The notes under the pieces: model-generated
Database searches by the model: none
What the model saw: the letters and a program-made list of their open reading frames with translations, nothing else
Told to the model about the DNA's origin: nothing
From: Pegea sp. RAD2-039
Lineage: Eukaryota; Chordata; Thaliacea; Salpida; Salpidae
NCBI GenBank assembly: GCA_034620365.1
Contig: JAQGEQ010000354.1
Coordinates: 682,001-746,000, forward strand
Reading direction: 5' to 3'
DNA length: 64,000 nucleotides
Shown: positions 25,601 through 38,206 of the stretch, piece after piece
How positions within the stretch are numbered: position 1 is the first letter of the stretch
Layout: each line of letters opens with the position of its first letter
Position numbers and translations under genes: made by a program

Positions 25601-27330
25601 ATCAATGATAATCATTAAGTTTTAATACAAGATTTTTACATCTAAAACTTCTTTGTTTTATTGCCATTCTCTTTTAATGACAAAAGATATTCAAGACATC
25701 ATCATGACAAACAATGATTAAACACTGGTTTTATTGTTAACAAAAGATAGGACTTACAAAGATAGTTGCCTTAACTAATTAATTTTTTCTTCTTACAAGA
25801 TTTTTCTATGTTGTAAAATAAGTGTACTGTGATTGGTAGTTTTGTAAACAAACATTTATATCTTTTATTTGATAACTACAATTAAACTAAACCTAAAACA
25901 TTAAATGAAAAATAAATGATGCTTTTATAAAAACATTTATGTTATCTTATCTTTTGATTTATGTAAAACTTTAGTTGTAATTCTCAGACCAAAACAACGT
26001 AAACGAGACAAGTAAATTTTGTTTTCATTATTACAACGTATCGGGCTCTATTTTCAAGGTTAGGTAAGATATTATATTTCAAAAAAAGATGTTTAATAAA
26101 GAAAAAAAATATCTTAAGCTCATGATAAGGGTCGAAGGTATTTGTCAAAGTCAAAATACACTTAAATTTGACAATAGTAAAAATAACCAAATATTCAAAG
26201 AATACAACCAAAATAAGATTGAAATTGTTTTCGTGTTATCTTATTTAACCACTATATCGTCTTTTATAAATTTCAAAATATATCACTGATTGATGGCTTG
26301 TCTGATCAACCTGTGAATGATGGCTAAGGGTCTAGACAAAAAATATTTAGGTGTTTCATAAGTATAGAGTAAGATTTGTAAAATTTTTAACTTTAGTAGT
26401 TATGAATCGGAAATTATATATAATCTCTTTAAGCTTGATTTATTATTTGTGTATTAGTTCAGGTGTAACAAGCGTTTTCGTCAAACAATAACTTTAGATT
26501 TAGGACCATAAAAAACACAAAAGAATTTTTGAAATTTATGTATGTCTTATGACTATAAACCCAACTGGTTAATTTCAGTTTTTATTCAGTTTTGATTTTC
26601 AAAAACTGTTAGTAACCAAATAAAATTGATGAGTTTAAAAGAAATTAATTTAGATATATAATACTTTTGTTTAAAATTATTATATTACGCAACCTGATAA
26701 ACACAAGTTTTTCCTCTTTCATAAGAAAAACTTAAAAAAAAAACAATTAATTTGATTTTCTATTATATTTTATCAATAGAATAGAAGATTTATTGTATTT
26801 TAACTAAAAATTTCAATTAGAATAAAAATATTTTTGCGCATACTTAAAGAGCAGATAAAAAGAATTAAAAAGGAATTAAAGAAATTTCAAAGAAAAAGAA
26901 AGTTGCTTCATTACCAGTGTACTATTAATAGTTATTCAACTTTTATCAAAACATATTTTAGGCTATTGAATATTTTGTGACTTTTACGAAGCTAAAATTT
27001 TGTTTTTAAAACAGTAAAAACATTAATGAATTTAGTTTTCTCCTTGAAACGTTAAGCCTTGATATAAGCCTATTTAAATTCCAAAGCAAGTATTCTTAGA
27101 ATTACTAACATTTTAAACGTCCTGAAAATCAGTTGTTGTGTTTATCTCTCAACCCTAAGCACATTTGTTTATATGTTTATAGCAGTTAAGTTTATTTTCA
27201 AAACCAAGAACTTTGGCATATCTTGACTATTAAAAGTACTGTAATTTTATTGTAATTATACTTTTTATAAGGATTAATTTTGAATTTCATATTTTTCAAC
27301 AAAGTTAATAACAATTTTATAAATCTAATA

Positions 27331-27395
27331 TTTATTTATTTATTTATTTATTTATCTATTTATTTATTACAATAAATTCAAAGGAGGGTGCCTGA
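27331..27395 (-). mobile_element. Truncated retroelement 3' tail with (TTTA)n run
   Basis: On the minus strand the sequence reads GGCACCCTCCTTTGAATTTA followed by a run of AATA/AAATA units (27,331-27,368 on the plus strand as TTTA repeats). It matches the distal half of the tail shared by the SINE at 45.4 kb and the LINE at 46.9 kb (GGCACCCTCCTTCGCATTTA). Only the last part is present, so this is a strongly 5'-truncated insertion or an old remnant. Confidence 0.7.
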
Positions 27396-30300
27396 ATATC
27401 AAAGCAGTAAAAACATTTTTTTTTTATAAATAACTGATTTGTAAAATTTATTTTTTTTGAATAACAGAATAAGTTTTTCTTTTGGTTTTAATATTTCACT
27501 ATTTAAACTAAGCCTTGAAATAAATTTTTTGATTTAAAAATTCATTGCTTAAAAACATTATCTTCAAGCATTTTTAAGCGTTTCATAATTTGTTTAATTC
27601 TAAATGTTTTACTGTAAAAAATGAGGTATTTCAAATTGATTTATTTAGATATTGTTTGTTATTGACAACAATTAATGAACATAGTTTGAATTTAATTATT
27701 AAATCTGCTTATCCAACACCTTTAAGTGCTGAAGCTTGTGTTTAAATTAGATGAGCGTCAAAAAAGTCAAACATAGCTGATATTTACATGCAAATTTACT
27801 TACGTACAAGAAGCTGTTTTTTGTTAATTTTATCATCTACTTGCATCATCTAATTTCAAAAAATTTCATATACCTTCAAACTCAACAATTATTGCTCAAA
27901 ACCATAAAAACATCTTAATTAAAATTTCATTCTTTTTTACAATCGCTAAAATAAAAATAGAAAATATAATAAAAGAAAATGGTTGGAGAATTATTCATCG
28001 ATTTTCAAGATATTTAGTGAGTCCTTTACAGAATATCTCCAAACTTTTTATTTTAATAGATAATCTCAAATAAAAAAATTTGACAGTTTTTAAAATAAAG
28101 TTTTTTTGGCTTGTTTACAAATTTCACCCTGATTTAAATGATGCTTTTTTATTTTACACTTGAAAGGATTTTTTCACTTTCAGATTTTTAAAAACAGTAA
28201 ATTTTAAACTTATAATATTTTAAACGTTTTATTTAACTGTATCTTCATTTATTAACTTTATTAATTAGCTTTGAGCCTGTAATAAATAATAAATCATTTT
28301 GTATTATTTTTATCTTAGCCTTATATTTTTAACTTAGATTTAAATCAAACATTTACTGGCCAGAATGTTTATAAAATATTGGAGTTAATTAACATTTTGG
28401 AAAAAACATATGTTCAATTTTTTTTGAAAGTTTTTATTAAGTTGGAAACGTTTATAAAATTGTATTTAAACAAATAATAATATATTTTAAAGCTTACATA
28501 AAATTTTCCTGGTTTATCTAAATCAGTGCTTTTGAAAAGCAATTAAAATATCCAAAGATTAGATTGTTTATACAATTGGCAGATTTATACCAAATCAATC
28601 AAATATTTTTCATGTAAAATAAAATGGTTTGATAAGTCCATTTAATAACGACAAACAGACGTTAGTAAAGCAACACTTGTTCGCATAAAACTTTTGGATT
28701 TCAGCCATCTACTTGTTTTAAATGTTGTAGCACTTATAAACGCTTATAACTATTTACAAAACAAATGTTTCAATTAAATTTTTCTGGAGATGAAGTCTGT
28801 GGTTTTTCCTCAAGGGTTTTAATATAAATTTTATTGACATCATCAAGACTTACATTGCATAACAAAACTTGATAATTTCTTTGGTTTAAAGAATAAATTT
28901 ATGTAAAAAATAAGCTACATAATTATTTGTGTACTTTAAATCTGAACCAATTAAAAAGAATTTGATTTAAAATAAATATTTCTATTTTTCTTCAACTCAA
29001 AGTTTTTCATAATAATGATTATTTTGAAGAAATCAAATATTTTCATCATTAATTATATAAATCTCATGAAATTTATAATTTTTAAACTTGTTAAAGTTAG
29101 TTTTAATCGTTTTGATTACGACCAAATACAAATATGTTACGTTCCCAAGGGTCTCTTGGTTATCAGTTTGTTAGATGTCTTAATTAGAAGTAAATATACT
29201 TTGTTTAGAAAATGTAGATTATATAAAGTAATTAACTCTTACATGACATTAAATTAAATTAAAAATCTTTTTAAAAGATTGATAGATAAACACTAAAGTT
29301 CAAACTAAAAGATCTTTCTTACGATTAGAGCTGTTGAATAAGTTTGAAAAAAAAAAAATCATAATTGTTGTTCCTTTTGCTTCAAAGTGACGTTGAAGTT
29401 ATTTAATTGGAAAGTTTTCAATTTTCTTAATAATAACTGATGCTTTAATAAGCAAAGTTAATTTCCATCAATCTGCGTTAAATGATTCAAATAACTTTGT
29501 AAAAACGAATAATAAGTAGCTCCAAGCCCATTTTTAAATATAAAAAGTATTTTATTTATTTATACAAGCTTATTTAAAATTTCCATTTCAATCTTTTTGA
29601 TGAACTCTTAATTTTATATTTTGAGACAGATAATTTATTTATGCTAAAAATAAAAAGCTATTTATTTATATATTTGTAATCAAGTAACATGTTGAGTATT
29701 TGCTATTGCTTTAATCATACTAATTATTACTTCTACTAAAAGGTTTTATTTATTTTTGATAAAATTACATTTTTAAAGTTCTTTTTCTGCATCTATGTTA
29801 TGTGTGGCTTATCCAGAAGTTCACGAAGACATGTTAGTTTATTAGATAAACTAGTCAGACATTTTTTTCTTAAATACCATCCTAATTCTGTTTTTTTTTA
29901 ACAACTTTTAATGAGTTTTTACAGTTATTCACATTTTATTTCAACTATACCTTAATATTAAACTTTTTTTATTAAAATTTTCTGAATAATTTGATATAAT
30001 CTAATAATTTTATAAAATTAAAACACTTCTACAATTAAATTTAGTGATATTTTAACAAAGTCTCGGGATTTTTAAACGCAGACGATGAAACATGGTATAA
30101 AGGTGGTAAATGAAATATGAATAAAGTTTTTTTTCATTGAATTAACTATTTAAAGTTTCTTATTTTCATTTTGAAATATTTGCAGTGTATAACTCAGCAT
30201 ACAAATTAAATGTAGATTTTCTTTACTTGGATAAGTTTGTTTAAAAAGATTCTTTAAGTTATATGATACTTTACTTTCTTACAAATTCAGTTCATTGGAA

Positions 30301-33300
30301 CTCATAGATAAATACACTATTGAAAATATATAAGTTTTCAACTGCGTTTTATTAGTTGCTTCATCATTTAACTGGGATCAAGATGAAACGTTTTTTAGAT
30401 AGATAGTATTTGGTATTTTCACTTTTTATTTTCAGTTTTGACTTATAGATTTTATCTTAAATTTAGCCAAATATCTAAGAAAGGGTTTATTTTAAAAATT
30501 TCTAAAAAGTGAACTCTATCTGTAAATCTTTAATTAATTGAAAAAACAAGTTTAAAAATTCAAACCAGTTCATTTTTATAGACGTTTTCAACATTTTTAT
30601 TTTAAATATTTACCTACAAGAGTGCTGTTTAAACAGTATAAAACTAAAGTTTCATGTTGACTACAATAATTTAAAATATTTTCAAACATTTTGGACTTTA
30701 GATTGTAAATTTGGTAATTGAGATTTTAACAGAATATTAATTTAATATAGTTTAACAAACAGTTTTTATGGTTTTAATTTTTCAAATGACCAAAGCTTAT
30801 TTTTTACTGCTATCTATCATTATTAAAATAAAGAGTTAAAACATGAAAGAATAAGTTAATTAATAAGTTAAATAATCTTCTATCAAGTGTTTTTGTTTAT
30901 TTGATATTTTAGACATCAATTAAAAATTGTTATGCAATCAATAACATTCCTGTTAACTATGGCTAATTAACATGAAACAACTACATTTATTTAAATAAAG
31001 CGTTTAAAAACTTGGTTTCCTGTTTGAAAAATTCTATCTTCTATTCTCTACTTAGTACTAATGAAAACTGATAATGTTTCAGCACAATTTTTCTGTGAAA
31101 ATTAATTGGATTTTTTTATCAATCGATTATTGTAGGAATATACTTTGAGGTCAATTAGTATTATAATTCATATTGTCTTAGTCAGCCTTAAATAGATTAG
31201 GCTTCATAAACTTATGGAAGTGGAAAACAGTCTTTTGAAAAACATTTTTGAAAATTTATCTTTTAATATCGATTTATTTCAAAAGGCTCTAGTTTTTAAA
31301 TTCTAATTATAAATTGGTATTAATTTTAAAACATCATTCTAAATACATACTTTATTCATACTGATAAGTGACGTCAGTATCTTGTTACAAACATCTTGTA
31401 AGTTGCTAGTAAACAATAACATGAATGTACTTTGATTATGTTGTTGTACAGTTTTAGAATAAATTCCCATGTGCTTAAAAATTTCTTTTCAAGATTTTAT
31501 GGAAGTGGTTAGTATTATTGCCAACAGTTGTTACAAATTTATCATGATAAAGAATAACTTGTTGCTTTGTCTTTTAAGATTAAAGACAACTTAACAAACA
31601 TTTTTATTCATGATTGAATCATGTAAGTTTCTCAACAAATTTTATGACATAATTTTTGCTTTATCATTTTTAATTGAATTATATTTATGTGAAATGAATT
31701 CATACAATTGTATATATAAATAGCTGTATGAAAACTTTAAAAGAATAAATAGATAAAACAAGTTTGAATTTAGAAAATAAAACTATTCAAAAAGTAGAAT
31801 CATGATCAATTTCTTAAATAAATTTTAAAATCTTATTTCTGGGAAAAATTCTTTGTTGTTACCTCATCGAAAAATCTGTTTCTAATTGTATTTTCTGTGA
31901 GCATCCTCTTTAGCATCTGTTATCATCAAATTTTTGTATTCGCAAATACTAAAAAATGAACCTTTAAGGAAATTAAACGAGCCCAGACTAATTTATTACC
32001 AAATCATTGAAACTTTCTTTAAGAATGAAAATAATTACTGAATATGGAAAAACATGATTAAATTAGAAATATTTAATTTAATCCATTAAGTTAGTTTCTT
32101 CTATAAGTTTCGTAATAAGCATCAAATGTAAAAGCTGACTCAAAACCTCTATCTTCATTAAAATTTAAATCTCCAAAAGTATTTTTCATCAGGTGATTCA
32201 TTAACTGTAAGACATGATTTATATCTCTTCTTACTACATTTTAGGAGAATAAGGAGTTTGTGATATCATTGTGAATATAAGTCACACATCTTTAAAACAA
32301 CTAATTAGAAATAAGTTTTTACTTTTGATACGCTTCAAGAGTTTAAGAGATAAAATCTGAACCAATAGAGAGCAGTTCATCGTATTCACTAATTATTTTG
32401 AGTAATAATCAGAGCTATAAATCAATGTGTCGAAGTCATATGCATCTGTTGCAACATTTTGAATAATAACTTTCATAAATCAATTTAAGCCAACAAAATT
32501 ATTCATCTTAAACAGTAGTATGTAAAGATAACTATTATCTTGAAATTCGAAAAGATTTTATCAAGTTTACTGCAAACCATAACTTGAAAATATTACTTTA
32601 AGTTTTTGCAATTTTATCAGCTATTTGAAGTACAATTTCAATTTCTGAAACAGCTGTTTTTGTTCAAGAGCTTTATGTTTTTAAATTTAGTAAAAAATTT
32701 TAATAAATGTAAAAGTTTTACCTGAAATTATAGTTATTAGATTTAATTCTTTGAGTAATGAATTGAAACTTTCAATAATGATAAAGTATCATATTTTTAT
32801 ACAATTTAGAAACTTAAAACAGCAAAAATTGAATTTCTAATCAAAAAATTTGTGAGAAAATATAAAAATAGGAAACTGACTAAATATAAAATGTAATTAA
32901 ATTTACTCTTAGATTTTTATAGATAGCAAACTGTATAATCCAATTATCCCTTACTCCATTTTTAACCGTAAAGCAACTATAAACATCATTTACTTCAAAA
33001 ATGTGAAAGCTGAAAACATTTTTGACAAATCATCATTAATTATCAATGTTAGTATTCTTGTTCAAGATTTTATTCTTATTTCCAATTATTGTTTGATAAT
33101 ATAGATAAATTTTGTTTATTTTGTAAACAATTACTATACAATCTTACTTCTAAACAAAAGTTTTTTTAGTTTTACGTGGTTGGTGGTTTTAACGAACTTA
33201 ATGCTAAAAGATTTGATTTGAACTGCTTCTAAATCCTTGTATATTTAAGTTCAAATTTTTCAAATTATAGAGTTTTTTTGAATTCCTGTTTTTTGAAATT

Positions 33301-36300
33301 TTTATATATTTTTTTTTATAAAAAGATATTTTTCTCTTTAGATAGTGTTGTTTTCGTATTCACTGAAAAACAATTAAACTAACAATTTTTAAGTTAAAAA
33401 AGAGAATTTGAGCTTTATAAATTATTTTTAACTTTAAATTTTTTAATTTACTATTTAAAAAAGAAAAAAGTATATTTGAATCTAATAAATTACTACTAAA
33501 AGCTATTTAGCAAAATAAAGTTACCGTTTCGAAGTTAAAATACTTTAAAACTTTGCATATTTGTTTTTAATATTTGAATAAAACTATTACATCAAAAACT
33601 AAAAAATAATAATTGCTTTTTCTGCATGAACAGTTTCAGTAATATAAGTTTTAAATTACACAAAGCTGTTATCATTCTATCAAATATATTTGAAGATTAA
33701 ACGAGTCTTCAGAATATTTACGTAAACGATTTATATTTTATGAAGTATCTTTTGAATGTCATTGTTTTTTAGCTTTACGAAAGTTGTTTGCTTTTAGTAT
33801 ATAATTTTTGACAGATATAAATTACCTAGCTCTTACAAAATGTAAACCCTTAAATGTGTTTTTTATAAAAATATTTTTATTTTAAGTATTAGAATGAATG
33901 AATGAAGTCATATTTATTTCAAAACAAAGTTTTACAAGTTAAAGTTTTCACGTATATATCACATAATCTTTTTTAATTTTCTTGTCAACTTATTTTTGCC
34001 AAATATTGCAAAAGTACTGTGTAAGAAATTTTGTTTGATATAGCAATTATTAATTAAAAAAATTGTTTCTGGTATCATTAAAAACTAATTCAATTTTATT
34101 TATTGTTGAAACTATTTATTTATTTAGCTTGTTCCTTTTATTGAGCTAAACAGAATTAAAAGGTTAAATAAATATAAGAAACAAATAATAAAGCTTTTAA
34201 TTAAGATGATAAGCTCTTTTTCAAACACAACAAACTCAGCAAACTAAATTATAATTTGCTTTAAAAAATTACAATATCTTAAGTTAAGCATAATTAAATA
34301 AAGGTTTCAAATAATATATTTAAATTTCATCTAAACATCTGAGACTAATCTTTGAAAATACCTCGAAAATTTGCACCTAACGTTTTTAATTCATCATACT
34401 TAGCAGTAACTTGAATTTACTTTAGATTATTTATGATAATTTTATTAAATTCTGAAGGCAACCTTATAAATTAAAACAAAATAAATTTCTTCAGTAGATT
34501 TGAATTTTATAAAATAAAAAAGTTAAAATATGCTATCAATCAATACAGTAAAACATCTAAACACATTCTATATAAATCTAACTTCAAAATATTTATTTTA
34601 TTTAAAATAGTTTTGTTGAAATATTTGTCTAAAAACATATTTCAATTTTTATTTGAGAAAATGTTGACTGTTATTTTGTAATAAAAATTTGATTTGCAAA
34701 AATACTAATTTGATTATTGTTGTTTTTAGAACTTAGTAAAATAAAATAACTGCTGTTTATACTTAAATAAATTAACAAATGTAAGCTATTTACCACATCT
34801 TGAACATTTTTCAATTATTTCTCAAAAAAATACAAGTTAAAAATACATCTTAAAATAATATGAAAGTTATCAATTAATTTTAACTATTGATTTTATGGTT
34901 CTATATTATAAGTTTTTTTGATATTATCATATAGAAGAGAAAAACTTAACGCGACTGTTATAAATTATTTTATAATTTGATTTATAAAAATAATTAATGT
35001 AAAATCTATACAAGCTTAAACTTTTATATTTGTATGTTGAGTCTTATGTAGTTTCTAGTTTAGTAATATTTGTTTTATAAGCAAAAATAGTTTCGTAAAA
35101 TGATGCTTCAACCTTATATCTAATTAACTAATGATAACAAATTGAAATGATGTACAAAGAAGTAGTTAACTTAAATATATAAATTTCATGTAAATGGAAC
35201 AAAATATTTTTAAATCTCTCTACGACCTTTTAGCTCATATCTGGTCTTTTCTACGAAAAGCATTTGAAAAAGAAAAAAATATTAAATTTATGTCAGCATT
35301 AATTTTGTAAAGTAAATTTAGCTTTTAAAAGCTAGTTTTGTCAACATACAAATAACTTAGCACTTAGCTAGTTCAAAAGTAATTTAAAAATCAATCTTTT
35401 AAACATTTAGCTTATTTAAATGTTAAGAAGTGTTGTTTATTAAGATAAATAGAATTCATTAATGTCTAATTTTCGAAAAAGAATTTATTATTCGATCAAA
35501 ACGAATTTGTATGGTTTCCGGGGTATAAATTAATATCTTGAGTTTATTTGGTTTCTATTCTTTAACAATATTTGTTTATATATTAACTTTTCATTCTAAC
35601 TTCAAATATGTCTTGGTCTACCTTATATGATCTTATTTTTGATAAAAATTTTCAAGTGTTGAGAAAAACTTTTTTAACTTATTTTCACGGATATTAATGA
35701 AATAAATTTATTGTAAACAAGTTACTCAAATTATTTTATAAATTAACTTTTGAATTGATTGGCAAAAAATTTTAATTTTTTTGTGAAGTTTCAAAAATAA
35801 TCAGACTGAAATGATTTTATAAAATAATTTTTTATAAGCAGTCATGACTAGGAACTGAAACAAAACTTTCTGTAATAATTTCATATATTTTTTGGCTGAG
35901 CTTTTCCAGACAAAATCAAATATTTTGTTTATATATAACTAATTCAGACATTTGCTTTCCTGTTGTTCTTCATTTTAGTAAACTTAACACTTAAAAGTTG
36001 TCAGTCAGTAAAAATTTTTTATAGAAACAAATCTTAAGTAGACTTTTTGAGGTTAGATGCAAGATCGGCATGCTAAAAATATTTACGGAATTAAACTTTG
36101 AAAATAATATTTAGAAAAATAAAATCTATTAACAATATTACAAAAAAAAAATCCCAGTTAAAAATGTTTTTCATCTTAAGTGTTGAGAAGCAAGAATAGA
36201 AACTTTCACTTTTACAATAAAAAGATATACAAATGTTTGATTAACTGTTTTAATATTAATCTCTATGTTTACTTTAAGATATTTTATTGTTAATTTTGTT

Positions 36301-37999
36301 CATAGGATATTCTTGAAATTCAAACATACTTAAACTTTAACAAAATTGATTTCTTTTAACTTTATTGAAACTTCCAGAGACAAATTACAAAAAAAAATGA
36401 TAATAGTGACAGATTATTTACAAAATTTGAATATCTATCATTATTCTTTGAGATTAACATATCTGTTATTTATAAAAATATCTTTATTTTATTCTCATTA
36501 TGAGGATTTAGACCATAAAAATTTAAACATCTGCGTCTAACCAAAAGTCTTCTAATTATCTGAGTTTTATCAGCTCTTAATCTTTCAATCCTTTCATAAT
36601 TTTCTTTTCTCAGTTTATTATTATCTTAGTTTTGTCTTCACTGTATTCCATGACTTCTTAATAGTTTACAAATATCCAATTTTTACTGCTAACAAAATTC
36701 AAAAAATAATTATACGTAAATGTATATATACAATTATAACTTTTATGAAAGTTCAAAACGACTTTAATTCTGTGAAAAAGTTATAAAAACCTTCATATTG
36801 TTCTTGAATTAATTTTATTATAGTTTTATGAGCTTTTAGACTTTATTTGAAGTTTTTATGTTTAGAAAATAATTTAAAAGATCTTATAGATTGATAGCAA
36901 CAAGAATATTGCTATTTAAATATTCCGTTGAAGGGCTTAAAGATGCCAACTTCAAATTTCGTTTCATCTAAAATTGTTTATGCTACGATGTTAAAACGAC
37001 CTTTAAATGCTCACTAGCGCCAGCAAGTGAAATATTTGTTTGGATAAATTTATTGCTTGATTCTGATTTTTTGATAATAATAACAGCTGATCATCAGAGA
37101 TAAAGTGGTCGATGAAGTTTTTGGAACCAATTTTGTTGAATTTGGTTGAAATTAGTTTTAAAGTTTTTCATTTCTACTTTATACTGAAATAACTTTTTCC
37201 ATTTTTAATGGTTGATTTCAAGAAAGCTGCACGCAATACTACTAGAATGTGGTCAGCATTTCTATGAGATAAATATAATGAAATTATTGCAGTTATTTGT
37301 GAAATTTGATAAAAAGTATATTTTTTCTAAATTTATTTTTAATAACAATAATCAATTCCTTATTTTAATTAAATTTCTAATAGCTTTATTTATAGTTATC
37401 ACATCAATTAGTGGTAAAATAAATTAAACTTTATACAAAAATTTCTTTATTTTCAGTCTTGCAACACTTTACGAAATTATTAGATTATTATTTGGTATTT
37501 TCAAAATCAACCTTTAAACTTTCCACTAAATTCTTTTTCTAAATTCTTTTTTTTTCTCAAAAATATTTTTTGGCAAATGAATACCAAAAAAATATTATTT
37601 AGCGTGATTTAATAAGATTACATAACAAATTAAAAATTTAGGTTAGCTAAAAAAGAACAAGTTATAAAAATTTGTAAAATTTAATTGTGGTATTTATGAC
37701 ATTAAAATTGATTTTGGTTTGGATGATGATCTGTATGAAGATTTGATAAAGATCAATTTTAGTTTATATCTCAATCTAAAGAATTTCAGAAAACATATTT
37801 TTGGTTGTAATGAAATACTGAAAGGACATTCCATAATTTTTGGTTTCACAACTTTTATTTTAATATTTTTTAATTAAATCTTTCACTTTAGAAAATATTT
37901 TCTAATATATCAAAATAATATTATCTTTGTAGGTTTTAAGTATGATGTCCAAATCAAATCTGTAGACATTGATATCAGCAAACAAATACTTAACATTGT

Positions 38000-38005
38000 T
38001 TTATT
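38000..38005 (-). terminator. Candidate poly(A) signal of the small VWA gene
   Basis: AATAAA on the minus strand, about 200 nt beyond the stop codon at 38,207. In such AT-rich DNA the hexamer is common by chance, so support comes mainly from position. Confidence 0.4.
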
Positions 38006-38206
38006 AGACTAAAGCTTTTCATTCTATAAATAATAAATCAAAGATTACAACAATAAAATTGAATACAAGTTGAAATCACAAAACATCTTTTCTTCTTAAT
38101 TATATCTTGAGAAAAAATGTTAAATCCCAGCTGCAGAAATTTAATTACAAAGAGACAATACCGGAAAATGGTTAAATGTATCTTGTTTCAGCAAATTGTA
38201 GGTGTA

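Larger units (their letters stand above)
22633..38206. other. 15.6-kb gene-poor interval
   Basis: Extremely AT-rich sequence with only short open frames (60-80 codons) of low-complexity Ile/Phe/Lys/Asn/Tyr composition and no domain motif. I found no exon with convincing codon use on either strand. The only recognisable items are the retroelement tail at about 27,331-27,395 and a poly(A) signal near 38,000. It contains the upstream region of the large CCP gene, which starts at 22,632. Distant enhancers or an untranslated RNA cannot be excluded by eye. Confidence 0.6.

Noticed and set aside
25984-37427. Several open frames of 60-80 codons in the gene-poor interval
   Set aside because: Low-complexity Ile/Phe/Lys/Asn/Tyr composition, no splice partners and no motif; expected by chance in AT-rich DNA.
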